DNA of 21,508 nucleotides from Chlamydiia bacterium. Lineage in GTDB: Bacteria; Chlamydiota; Chlamydiia; Chlamydiales; JAAZZY01. The stretch is from NCBI GenBank assembly GCA_014239035.1, contig JAAZZY010000013.1, forward strand, positions 1 to 21,508. Reading direction: 5' to 3'. The notes under the pieces were generated by a model. It saw only the letters and a list, made by a program, of their open reading frames with translations, did not search any database and had not been told where the DNA came from. Within the stretch, counting starts at the first letter, position 1, and each line of letters opens with the position of its first letter. Shown here one piece after another: positions 13,185 through 20,966 of the stretch. A program made the translations under genes and the position numbers.

Positions 13185-14543
13185 ATGAAAAGTTACGACG
13201 CAGTTATTATCGGAGGGGGAGCAGGCTTAAAGATAGCCAGGCCTGCAGCAGACCTTGGATTTAAAGTGGCTGTTATCGAAGAGGCCAATCTTGGTGGAAC
13301 ATGCCTAAATAGAGGCTGCATTCCTTCTAAAATGCTTATACATCCAGCCGACGTGCTTCAGCAGATGAGAGAAAATGATCTCTATGATATTCATATTGAT
13401 GGCAAGGTGTGCATAGATACGAAAAAACTGGTTAGCTATGTCAGCAAAACAGTAGATGAAGAATCACAGAGTATCTATCCAGCTTATGAAAAACATAAAA
13501 ATATCGATCTCTATTCCTCTCGAGCCCGCTTTGTAGATGAGTATACCCTACAAGTTGGCAATGAGATAATCAAGGGTAAGAAAATTTTTATTGCAGCAGG
13601 CGTCAGGCCCAATATTCCCAATCTAGAAGGCATTGAGGGGACTCCTTATATGACTTCAACCGAACTGCTCCGTCTAGAAAAACTTCCAAAATCAATTATC
13701 ATTTTGGGAGCGGGATATATTGCGTGTGAGTTGGGTCACTATCTTGATGCAATGGGAGTCAAAGTTCACTTTATTCTAAGAAGCAAGTTTATGAGAACTC
13801 TTGATGATACCATTCAAGACCACTTTCAAAAGATTTTTAAAAAACGTTTCAATATCACCAACATGAGCCCCGAAAAAGTTAAGTATCACGAAAACCAGTT
13901 TACTGTTGAGGGAGAAGGTAAGAGCGTAAAAGCTGAAGCTCTTCTAGTCGCAGCGGGCGTTACGCCGAACTCAGATCTTCTAGACCTAAAAAAAACGGGT
14001 TTGAAGGTAGATGAGCGCGGATTTATCTCTGTAAACAAACACCTGGAAACAGAAAAGAAAAATATCTTCGCTTTTGGAGATATTATCGGACGTTGTTTGT
14101 TCCGACACTCTGCCAACTTTGAAGGGGAGTACCTACTAAAAGAGCAGTTTGAATCTCCCTCTTCTAAGCAAAGCATCTCTTATCCCCCCGTACCTTATGG
14201 AGTCTTTACCTGGCCTCAGATAGGGGGTGTAGGAAAAATAGAGAGAGAGCTAACAGATGAGGGTAGGGAGTATATAGTGGGACTGAATGCCTATCAGCAC
14301 AGCGCCATGGGTATGGCTCTTCGTAAAAATGAGGGGCTTGTGAAACTTCTCTTTGATGCCAAGACCCGGAAGCTGCTCGGCGGCCATGTTATTGGAGAAC
14401 AGGCAACCACAATGTGTCATATGATAATCGCATACATAAATATGCAGGCAACACTTGAAGATATGCTTAAAACTATATATATTCATCCTGCATTACCTGA
14501 AATTATTAGAAACGCAGCAAGGAAAGCAAAGGCGCAACTTTAA
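13185..14543 (+). CDS. FAD-dependent pyridine nucleotide-disulfide reductase (Lpd/MerA-like)
   Basis: A 452-residue flavoprotein of the dihydrolipoamide dehydrogenase / mercuric reductase group. The FAD-binding segment V-I-I-G-G-G-A-G-L-K-I-A starts at residue 7. The redox-active cysteines are C40 and C45 in G-G-T-C-L-N-R-G-C-I-P-S-K. The NAD-binding motif I-I-I-L-G-A-G-Y-I-A-C-E lies at about 171-182, and F-A-F-G-D at about 294-298. The catalytic His-Glu pair H434/E439 is in I-H-P-A-L-P-E. The first glycine motif has Leu where the third Gly is usual, as in some mycothione-reductase-like members. The substrate (lipoyl protein, a small thiol or other disulfide) cannot be read from sequence. 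No 2-oxoacid dehydrogenase genes are adjacent, so a role in a dehydrogenase complex is not supported. It precedes the MFS gene by 9 bases. Confidence 0.9.
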   Translation: MKSYDAVIIGGGAGLKIARPAADLGFKVAVIEEANLGGTCLNRGCIPSKMLIHPADVLQQMRENDLYDIHIDGKVCIDTKKLVSYVSKTVDEESQSIYPAYEKHKNIDLYSSRARFVDEYTLQVGNEIIKGKKIFIAAGVRPNIPNLEGIEGTPYMTSTELLRLEKLPKSIIILGAGYIACELGHYLDAMGVKVHFILRSKFMRTLDDTIQDHFQKIFKKRFNITNMSPEKVKYHENQFTVEGEGKSVKAEALLVAAGVTPNSDLLDLKKTGLKVDERGFISVNKHLETEKKNIFAFGDIIGRCLFRHSANFEGEYLLKEQFESPSSKQSISYPPVPYGVFTWPQIGGVGKIERELTDEGREYIVGLNAYQHSAMGMALRKNEGLVKLLFDAKTRKLLGGHVIGEQATTMCHMIIAYINMQATLEDMLKTIYIHPALPEIIRNAARKAKAQL

Positions 14544-14552
14544 GTAATATAG

Positions 14553-15908
14553 ATGTTTAAACTGCTAAAAAGCATTATATCTCCACTCTTTAGTCTAGGA
14601 ATTGTAATGATTGCTGTGGGACTCTTTTCGACGTTCATTCCTCTAAGGTTAACTTTGGATGGCCATAGCGCGTATATAACTGGGGGGGTTACAGCAGCCT
14701 ACTTTGCAGGGCTTGTATTGGGCTCTGTTCGAGCAGAGCGCTTTATTGCGCGCGTTGGACACATCCGCACGTTTTCAGCGTTTGCTTCATTAACAGGGGC
14801 TATTTCTATTCTCATGGGTTTAATGATTAGCCCAGCATTGTGGATAGTAGGTCGTTTTCTAATGGGCTTTTTTACAGCAGGTCTTTTTATTGTCATTGAG
14901 AGCTGGCTTTTGATGGTTGCCGGAAAGGACCGCAAAGGAACAATCTTAGCTCTATATATGATTGCTTTTTACGCTGCTCAAGCAGGAGGACAATTTTTAC
15001 TCTGTGCTATTCCTCCTTTATCATTAATTCCATTTAGTATCGGGGCTTTGTTTATCTCTTTATCGGTGGTACCTGTTGCTCTAACCAAATATAAATCTCC
15101 CACTATTGAGGAGCCATCACTTCTTAGCCCTTTAAAATTATTAAAAATTTCGACATTTGGAATTTTATCTTCTTTTGGATCGGGTCTTATTATGGGAGCT
15201 TTTTTTGGACTAGCCCCAGTTTTTGCTCATGAAATTGGAATGAATAATAGTGATGTGGCTGTCTATATGGGGGTGACCATTATTGGAGGATTTATCCTTC
15301 AGTGGCCTCTTGGAAGATTATCTGATAAAATCAATAGACGCTCTGTACTAATTGCTGTGAGCTTTATTACTTCTGCTTTAGCACTACTTCTGGCTATAGC
15401 CTCACTTGTAACTACTGAAATATTATTTGTGCTCTCTGTTTTATTTGGAGGGTTCTCATTTACAATGTACCCAATGAGCATCTCCTATACTAATGACTAT
15501 TTAGATCCAAAAGACTTAGTGGCGGCAACAGGAGGGCTATTAGTAGCTTATGGGGTGGGGAGTGTTATCGGACCATTAATTGCTCCCGTCGCCCTACAGG
15601 TTATCGGACCATCGGGGCTATATGTTTACTTTGCTATTGTTGCAGCACTTGTTGGGGTCATTGGACTTTGGAGAAGAAATTTGAAACGGGCTATTCCACT
15701 TGATAAACAGTCAACCTACCGCTCTATTCCAAGAACAACACCTAAAATTTCAGAGTTAGACCCTAGGGCCGAAGAAGAGGTCAAGGAAGTCGTTTCTCAT
15801 GTTGTAGAGACGCTTGAAAATAAATTAGAAAAAAACCTTCAAGAAAAAGCAGATTCTATTCAAGAGTTAAAAGAAAAATCTCCAACAGCTAAAGATTCTT
15901 CTGATTAA
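14553..15908 (+). CDS. MFS transporter (YcaD-like) with charged C-terminal tail
   Basis: A 451-residue major facilitator with 12 predicted helices (about 8-385). The helix 2-3 loop R-A-E-R-F-I-A-R-V-G-H-I-R fits the MFS signature position, and the second half has G-R-L-S-D-K-I-N-R-R in the equivalent loop. The overall pattern (E-S-W-L-L in helix 5) is that of the YcaD family, whose substrates are poorly known. The last about 65 residues are highly charged with a helical segment (E-E-V-K-E-V-V-S-H-V-V-E-T-L-E-N-K-L-E-K-N), a likely cytoplasmic coiled coil not typical of the core family. The ATG follows the flavoprotein stop by 9 bases without a clear ribosome site, so coupling is likely. Confidence 0.9.
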   Translation: MFKLLKSIISPLFSLGIVMIAVGLFSTFIPLRLTLDGHSAYITGGVTAAYFAGLVLGSVRAERFIARVGHIRTFSAFASLTGAISILMGLMISPALWIVGRFLMGFFTAGLFIVIESWLLMVAGKDRKGTILALYMIAFYAAQAGGQFLLCAIPPLSLIPFSIGALFISLSVVPVALTKYKSPTIEEPSLLSPLKLLKISTFGILSSFGSGLIMGAFFGLAPVFAHEIGMNNSDVAVYMGVTIIGGFILQWPLGRLSDKINRRSVLIAVSFITSALALLLAIASLVTTEILFVLSVLFGGFSFTMYPMSISYTNDYLDPKDLVAATGGLLVAYGVGSVIGPLIAPVALQVIGPSGLYVYFAIVAALVGVIGLWRRNLKRAIPLDKQSTYRSIPRTTPKISELDPRAEEEVKEVVSHVVETLENKLEKNLQEKADSIQELKEKSPTAKDSSD

Positions 15909-16000
15909 ATCACCCCATCATAGATTGAACCATATCTAAAACAACCCATCAAATAAGGTGCAATGTTGTAGATAGTCTGTCACAATGCATCCAAGTGCAA

Positions 16001-16043
16001 TACAACAAAACATGCTGCCATAAATAGTATCAACAGCAGCATG
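16001..16043 (-). terminator. Intrinsic terminator of the RING operon
   Basis: On the minus strand, CATGCTGC (16043-16036) pairs perfectly with GCAGCATG (16018-16011) across a 17-base loop. A T-rich tail TTTTGTTGT follows at once. The stem starts six bases after the stop of the RING pseudogene. Confidence 0.6.
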
Positions 16044-16049
16044 GTCTCT

Positions 16050-16421
16050 CTATTCAACGTAAAAATCAAAAAAACTATCTATAGTTCTTCCAAAATAGTT
16101 TATCATATAGTAGCTTGTTGCTAGAAATCCTATCTCAAAAGCAGCTCTTTTAGTAGATCTTACAACTTCAGATAATCGTTCAACAGGAGTCAAAAGAGAT
16201 ACCCGCTCGAAGCTTTCCCTACATGTGGGGCATTTTGGATTTTGCATCTGTTTTAAACAATCGAAGTGAAAGGCATCAACCTTTTCTGCTGTTTTATCCT
16301 TACTATCTAAAGTGTTATCGGAGTAGACCGCTTCATTTTAGTTTAAAGGGTCTAAACAGACAGGGCAATTTCCTGCTAAAGTTGATGGGTCTACTATTTT
16401 TTGTGAATTAATTGTAAGCAT
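16050..16421 (-). pseudogene. RING-finger protein interrupted by an in-frame stop
   Basis: A 123-codon frame from ATG 16421 to the stop at 16052-16050, broken by one TAA at codon 28 (16340-16338). Reading through it restores one continuous RING-like domain: C19-P-V-C22 before the stop, then F-H52-F-D-C55-L and C64-P-T-C67-R after it. Metal ligands 3 and 4 of the RING are not obvious (K/D stand in their places). The C-terminal part (about 88-123) is aromatic and partly hydrophobic and may touch membranes. It starts 4 bases after the ankyrin-RING gene, with which it shares a promoter. The frame stays intact on both sides, so decay is recent, or the stop is a sequencing error or read through. 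A remnant starting at ATG 16247 (65 residues) lacks the first zinc ligands. Confidence 0.72.
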
Positions 16422-16425
16422 TTAC

Positions 16426-17424
16426 TTAACTATAATCAAAGAAATGAAGATGCTCAGCAAATAAATGAGGAAACTGTTCGATTACCCATCCTTGGTCAGT
16501 TGGTGAATCTACAAGGGCTCGTGTTACATCAGAGTGTCCTCTAGCTTGTGCAATCTCTGTTGCAGTAAGACCTCCTGGACCTCCTGAAGTAGTGGAATTA
16601 TCTGCTTTACAATCTTGCAGGACCCAAACCATCCGTAGATTTCCGATAAGAGCTGCGATATGAAGAGGTGTTAGCTGCTTTCCTGGCGATTTTATATTTA
16701 TGTCTGCTCCATGATCTACTAGAGGTCTTATGCAGCGCCAAGAGCCTTTAGTCACAGCTAAATGCATGACAGAAATACCGCCCTCTTCTCTATGATTTGG
16801 ATCAGCACCATATTGTAATAATAATTCTACAATTTGAGGTTTATCTTCACTTACTGCCCACTGAAGGGGACACATATCAGTGAGTTCGGTAATATTTGCA
16901 GACGCTCCAGATTCTAGTAAGAACCTCATAGGATCAATATGTCCGTGAACAGCTGCTAGGTGAACAGGATGTGCTCCGGCTGCATTGTGGGTAGTTAGAT
17001 CGGCTCCATGCTCATTTAAAAGCCGCATAACTTCAACTTTATTGAGAATTACAGCTGTAGTCATTGCTGTTTTCCCCGTGGTAGAGATTAGGTTAATATT
17101 TGTTTTAATTTGAGGGTGTTCTAGAGCCTCTCTAATATCTTGCAGCTCTCCATGGACAACCCTTGCAACGAGTTCTTCAGATTTGGCTCTTCTATCTGTA
17201 ATATCTTCTACAGCCTTACACAATGTGCAAGCTCCGATGGGTAGATCTTCGTGAGTTCTATAGTCTAATGCGACCTGTCTGTTATATAGGGTGTCTAAAC
17301 AACTTTTATGTGCTGTATGGATATTGCATGCTGGCTCTAGCTTTTCGTCGTCTACGTCAAATTCACCTAAACAGATGCTACATGGATTTGGGGCTTCTGG
17401 CTCTAAATTAATTGGTATAGACAT
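16426..17424 (-). CDS. RING-H2 and ankyrin-repeat protein, likely host-directed E3 ligase
   Basis: A 332-residue protein, start ATG 17424 chosen for GGGAG about 6 bases upstream. Residues 15-69 form a full RING-H2 octet: C15-x2-C18, C33-x2-H36, H39-x2-C42, C66-x2-C69. From about residue 80 to 310 come about six ankyrin repeats (G-K-T-A-M-T-T-A-V-I-L-N, H-P-V-H-L-A-A-V-H-G-H, C-P-L-Q-W-A-V, S-V-M-H-L-A-V-T-K-G, T-P-L-H-I-A-A-L-I-G), the usual substrate-binding scaffold. RING-H2 domains recruit ubiquitin-charged E2 enzymes, which exist only in eukaryotes, so the protein is probably a secreted effector that ubiquitinates host targets; that is inference. No classical signal peptide is seen. A near-consensus promoter and an inverted repeat lie upstream. 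Confidence 0.88.
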   Translation of the reverse strand: MSIPINLEPEAPNPCSICLGEFDVDDEKLEPACNIHTAHKSCLDTLYNRQVALDYRTHEDLPIGACTLCKAVEDITDRRAKSEELVARVVHGELQDIREALEHPQIKTNINLISTTGKTAMTTAVILNKVEVMRLLNEHGADLTTHNAAGAHPVHLAAVHGHIDPMRFLLESGASANITELTDMCPLQWAVSEDKPQIVELLLQYGADPNHREEGGISVMHLAVTKGSWRCIRPLVDHGADINIKSPGKQLTPLHIAALIGNLRMVWVLQDCKADNSTTSGGPGGLTATEIAQARGHSDVTRALVDSPTDQGWVIEQFPHLFAEHLHFFDYS

Positions 17425-17452
17425 AAATATACTCCCAAGCTTTATTACTACC

Positions 17453-17481
17453 ATTCTAACTCAAACATCTATCTTTGTCAA
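17453..17481 (-). promoter_or_regulatory. Strong sigma-70 promoter of the RING-ankyrin operon
   Basis: On the minus strand, a perfect TTGACA (17481-17476), a 17-base spacer and TAGAAT (17458-17453). This is the best promoter match in the window. Transcription would start near 17446. Confidence 0.8.
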
Positions 17482-17497
17482 TATAAAAATTTATATT
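17480..17497. promoter_or_regulatory. Inverted repeat touching the -35 box of the RING-ankyrin promoter
   Basis: AATATAAA (17480-17487) and TTTATATT (17490-17497) flank two bases and overlap the upstream end of the -35 hexamer. It could be a repressor site or an AT-rich UP element. Confidence 0.4.
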
Positions 17498-17628
17498 AAC
17501 TTTTTATAGTGCGTTTATATTGAGCAACTTGTGAATGTCAGAAGATGAGTGTTGAGAAAGGGTAAATTTAGAGGTAATATCCCCATAATATAGGCTGAAT
17601 AAATGCTAGAAAATAGGGTGATTGTTGC

Positions 17629-19473
17629 TTATTTGACTGGTTCAGGCTCTTTTACATCATAGAGAATATCATCAGTCTGATGGCGATATAGGGGCATATT
17701 GAGCCTTTTTTCATCTAATATATGACCGATAAAGCCAATAGAGCGTCCTACAACAAAGAGGGCATTAAGTACTCCAGCTTCAATAAACTGATCGATCTCT
17801 TCTTCATCGTAGTCAAGATTCCTCCACATATCTACCATAAGAACTCCAATCACGCCGTCTACATTGAGGATTAGATTCTCTTTTTTGGAGGTGGTGATTT
17901 GTTCGACTCTTAGAGCATAGTCCATCAAAGAGGTAGAGGGGAATGTATCGTAGGCAAAGCGCTTGAGGCAGGCGACTCGAAGATCAGGGTTGCGCAATGA
18001 TTTAACGCGGTGACCAATCCCTGGAATGGGGACTCCTTGCTTTTTCATTTCAGCCACAAACTCTTTAGGATCTTTCTGAGTTGATAGGGCATCTTTAAAG
18101 TAGCGGGCTGCACCATCAATAGCTCCACCAAATTTTGGGCCTATAGTTAATAGGCCTGTAACAAGTGATGAAATGAGGTCTTTGCCGGCTCTTGCTGTAA
18201 CTCTTGCATTGTGGGCACCACTTACAGCAGGACCATGGTCGGCTACTGTTTTAATAATCGTGTCAATAAAATCTGTTGCCCATTTTGGGTAGCGCTTTTT
18301 AAACCAAAGTAGCGTCAAAACATCTGCTATGGCAAATCCTGTATCAGGGGTAGCAAGTGAGCTAATAGGGTGTCCTGCATAGACTGCTTCTTCTCCTCTA
18401 TCATCAGAGATGGTGCAGACAAAACTTGTAGGTTTTCTGACTTTACCTGTTTTTTTAGCAGAAAGGTAATCTTCTGGGATTATAGGGGTTTCTTCTTCAT
18501 CAGACTCTTGAATGATTCCTTCAGCGAGAAGATCTCTGTAAATAGCTTCTATGACCACAGGTAGGTGATTAAAGGTTTTAGGAACATGGAGTCCTGCTTT
18601 TCTCATCGCTTTATTTTTAGTTTCTGCTGTCTCTATTTCTTTTTGAGCTGAAGCTCCTGCATGGCCAAACTGAATCTGACGGTCAAAGTGATTGGCAATC
18701 GTTCCAATGCACCAGGCAATCAAAGGTTTTTTAATAAGGCCTTTTTGAAGGGCTTCAATGATCTCATATTCTGCAACGCCCCCCACTTCACCAAGTATAA
18801 TCATGTACTTAATAGCAGGGTTGTTTTCCATGCGCATTAAATGTTCTAAATAAGTGGATCCGGGGTAGCGATCACCACCAATTGCCACACCTTCTGCTAG
18901 GCCATCTGTTTTCGTAGAGATGATATTGGCAAGCTCATTGAAAAGTCCGCCTGATTTTGTAATTAGCCCACAAGATCCTGGGCGATGCAATTTAGTTTTC
19001 AAGATATTGGAGATGGTTCCACCCACATTTCCAGTTTTAAAATTTCCGGGTGTAATTGCGCCAACGGTTGCAGGTCCAATAATTATCTTATTTTCTTTTT
19101 TAGCCTTTAGGGCTATCTCTCTTGCATGCCGCTCAGGAATACCTTCTGCTGTGATCATAAAAGTTTTAAGAGAAGGGTAGGAGAGTGCATCAATAGTTAC
19201 TTCATAGGCTGATCTAAATGAGGCAAAGTTTAAAAGAACTGAAACATTTGGATGGTTTGATACCGCCTCTTCAGTTCTAGAATAGATAGGAATTAAAACT
19301 TCTTTGGCTCCCATAAAAAACTTCTGGAAAGAGGCTGGTTTTGAAGGGTGGACAATAGCTGCAATAGAGGGTGTGTCTCTTCCACAGAGGTAGTCATAAT
19401 CAAGCATCCTTTGGATGGCTTTTGGATTGTTGTTCCAGAAAATAGCTTGAGTTTCTTTTTCAAAAATCATCAT
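17629..19473 (-). CDS. ATP-citrate lyase, CoA-ligase/citryl-CoA lyase subunit
   Basis: The larger subunit (614 residues) of two-subunit ATP-citrate lyase. Residues 1-300 are the succinyl-CoA-synthetase-alpha-like part with the phospho-histidine H271 in F-G-H-A-G-A. Residues 350-614 are the citrate-synthase-like lyase with H413 in A-D-H-G-P-A-V-S-G-A-H, H488 in G-I-G-H-R-V-K-S and D539 in N-V-D-G, the expected catalytic residues. With its partner it converts citrate + CoA + ATP to acetyl-CoA + oxaloacetate + ADP + phosphate. Motifs and order match the C-terminal half of animal ACLY and the plant ACLB subunit closely. The start overlaps the partner gene's stop by 4 bases, and AAGGAG in the partner's last codons is its ribosome site. 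Gene symbols differ between bacterial and plant naming, so none is given. Confidence 0.96.
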   Translation of the reverse strand: MMIFEKETQAIFWNNNPKAIQRMLDYDYLCGRDTPSIAAIVHPSKPASFQKFFMGAKEVLIPIYSRTEEAVSNHPNVSVLLNFASFRSAYEVTIDALSYPSLKTFMITAEGIPERHAREIALKAKKENKIIIGPATVGAITPGNFKTGNVGGTISNILKTKLHRPGSCGLITKSGGLFNELANIISTKTDGLAEGVAIGGDRYPGSTYLEHLMRMENNPAIKYMIILGEVGGVAEYEIIEALQKGLIKKPLIAWCIGTIANHFDRQIQFGHAGASAQKEIETAETKNKAMRKAGLHVPKTFNHLPVVIEAIYRDLLAEGIIQESDEEETPIIPEDYLSAKKTGKVRKPTSFVCTISDDRGEEAVYAGHPISSLATPDTGFAIADVLTLLWFKKRYPKWATDFIDTIIKTVADHGPAVSGAHNARVTARAGKDLISSLVTGLLTIGPKFGGAIDGAARYFKDALSTQKDPKEFVAEMKKQGVPIPGIGHRVKSLRNPDLRVACLKRFAYDTFPSTSLMDYALRVEQITTSKKENLILNVDGVIGVLMVDMWRNLDYDEEEIDQFIEAGVLNALFVVGRSIGFIGHILDEKRLNMPLYRHQTDDILYDVKEPEPVK

Positions 19474-20789
19474 ACATATACTCCTTCATTTTGCATCGCT
19501 TGTGCGAGTCTTACAATATCTGTTAGGTGAGTCTCTGGCCCATAGATTTTAATGGGCAGGCCAAGCCTTGTCGCTGCAGTTTCTATATTTTTGAGTCCGA
19601 TTTCATAGTTAGGGCCACCGCGCCTTACATAAATTTGAACGCCAACTCCTCTCATTTTTTCATGCATTTCATTAAAGGCTTTGATAATCCCATCAAAGGT
19701 TTTAGCAACATCTGTAAAGTTTGCTATGGCACCGCCAATAATTAAGATCTTGGATCTATTTTGAGTGTCTTTTTTTTCTGTCATAAGATCCAAAACACCT
19801 TTTGCGTAGTAGTAGGTTTCTTCAGTTGTTGGATTTCCTGAGTATTCTCCATAGTTTGCAAGCTCATTGACATTCCAAAGGTTTGCAATTGAATCTGCAT
19901 AGACAACAGAAGCGCCGCCTCCAGCAACGAGCATCCAAACCCTTCCTTCTGAGTTAAGAAGAGTTAGTTTTAGACTTGCTCCAGATTTTTCATCGAGCTT
20001 TTGAATATTTCTTTCTATTTCTGTAACTTCTTTTTCTCCAAATGCTGGAGGGAACTCTAACCCTTTCCAGATATGTTGCATTAAAAAGCGTGCGGTATCA
20101 TCAACTCTAGAAACTACATCTAAAATGTAGATCTCTTGCTTGCGCAAAATAAAGGGGTTGAGCTCTAAATAGCAAAAGTGAAGATCTTTAAAAAATTGAT
20201 AAAAACAAAAAGCAAATTCAGAGATCTTCTCTTTTTCTTTAATCTCTAAAGGGATGTTCTCAAAGATAATCTTGGAGATCTCTTCATCTGTTGCATCAAT
20301 TGGGATTCTAATTTCATTGACGCTATCCCAATTTTGCTCTACTTCCACACCACCATGTGCAGAGAGATATAAGATGTCGGCATCTGGCTCTGTTGTGCAT
20401 GAGATATAATATTCTTCAGACTGCTCGTGTTTTGTAAAAGGCTCTACAATAAATGTGTTGAGCATACCACTTGTTCCGCAAAGAAGTGCCTTTTCTTTTT
20501 TAGAAACCTCATCAATCCAATTTGCTGCTAACTCACAGTCAACATCACCAATTGTTTTATTTTGAAGGTATACAAGCTGGTTTAGGCCTCTTTTACCAAA
20601 AAGCATATCAGGCTTAACAACCAAACCTTTTTTATTGAGCCACTCTTGATCTTTTGCAAATTCTTTGAGTTCTTTACCATTGTGCACAAGCGCGCAATTA
20701 AAATTATAATTGAGCTCTGGAAAGTATTTTTCCCAGTACTGAGATAGAAGTCGTTTAGCATCGTATTCACGTATTGCTTTTTGGGCCAT
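19470..20789 (-). CDS. ATP-citrate lyase, ATP-grasp/citrate-binding subunit
   Basis: The smaller subunit (439 residues), corresponding to the N-terminal half of animal ACLY and the plant ACLA subunit. An ATP-grasp fold occupies the first about 240 residues: V-V-K-P-D in the nucleotide site, L-E-L-N-P-F-I and D-V-V-S-R-V-D-D-T-A. A citrate-binding domain follows, with G-G-G-A-S-V-V-Y-A-D, N-Y-G-E-Y-S-G-N-P-T, G-G-A-I-A-N-F-T-D-V, V-R-R-G-G-P-N-Y and G-P-E-T-H-L-T. Both halves keep the expected binding loops. The ATG at 20789 is preferred over 20804 because AGGA lies 7 bases upstream. The gene is first in the two-gene operon; promoter and operator-like repeat are at 20833-20864. Use of citrate, possibly from the host, for cytoplasmic acetyl-CoA is inferred. 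Confidence 0.95.
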   Translation of the reverse strand: MAQKAIREYDAKRLLSQYWEKYFPELNYNFNCALVHNGKELKEFAKDQEWLNKKGLVVKPDMLFGKRGLNQLVYLQNKTIGDVDCELAANWIDEVSKKEKALLCGTSGMLNTFIVEPFTKHEQSEEYYISCTTEPDADILYLSAHGGVEVEQNWDSVNEIRIPIDATDEEISKIIFENIPLEIKEKEKISEFAFCFYQFFKDLHFCYLELNPFILRKQEIYILDVVSRVDDTARFLMQHIWKGLEFPPAFGEKEVTEIERNIQKLDEKSGASLKLTLLNSEGRVWMLVAGGGASVVYADSIANLWNVNELANYGEYSGNPTTEETYYYAKGVLDLMTEKKDTQNRSKILIIGGAIANFTDVAKTFDGIIKAFNEMHEKMRGVGVQIYVRRGGPNYEIGLKNIETAATRLGLPIKIYGPETHLTDIVRLAQAMQNEGVYV

Positions 20790-20832
20790 GTTGATATCCT
20801 GCATTTTTAGAAACTTGTTGGGTCGTTGATAC

Positions 20833-20857
20833 TCCTTTATACCTTTTTTATAAAGGA
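20833..20857. promoter_or_regulatory. Inverted repeat covering the -10 box (candidate operator)
   Basis: TCCTTTATA (20833-20841) and TATAAAGGA (20849-20857) are perfect 9-base arms around 7 bases. The left arm contains the -10 hexamer, so a bound dimeric repressor would block the promoter; the hairpin could also form in transcripts from upstream. Confidence 0.45.
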
Positions 20858-20864
20858 TTTTCAG
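20836..20864 (-). promoter_or_regulatory. Promoter of the ATP-citrate lyase operon
   Basis: On the minus strand CTGAAA (20864-20859), a 17-base spacer and TATAAA (20841-20836). A start near 20829 would leave a leader of about 40 bases before ATG 20789. Confidence 0.5.
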
Positions 20865-20893
20865 TGACCTAATAAGCAGGGCTTTTAATTCAC

Positions 20894-20936
20894 AAAAAAA
20901 AGAAATGGGAAACTAACAGGGTAATGCTAGTCTCCC
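20894..20936 (-). terminator. Intrinsic terminator of the right-hand unknown gene
   Basis: On the minus strand GGGAGACTA (20936-20928) pairs with TAGTTTCCC (20915-20907), nine pairs with one G-U, around a 12-base loop. ATTTC and a run of eight T (20901-20894) follow. It separates this gene from the ATP-citrate lyase operon. Confidence 0.75.
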
Positions 20937-20966
20937 ACCATTGGAAAAACGTGGTATTATTTTTAG

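Noticed and set aside
13185..14543. Naming the flavoprotein lpdA (E3 of 2-oxoacid dehydrogenases)
   Set aside because: No E1 or E2 genes are adjacent and the first glycine motif is atypical, so only the wider family is supported.
16223..16411. Plus-strand frame of 62 codons
   Set aside because: It is the antisense of the interrupted RING gene, whose zinc-ligand pattern explains the sequence better.
17455..17628. Possible gene or terminator between the lyase operon and the RING-ankyrin gene
   Set aside because: Only the promoter and inverted repeat of the RING-ankyrin gene were found; no convincing hairpin with T-run follows the lyase stop.
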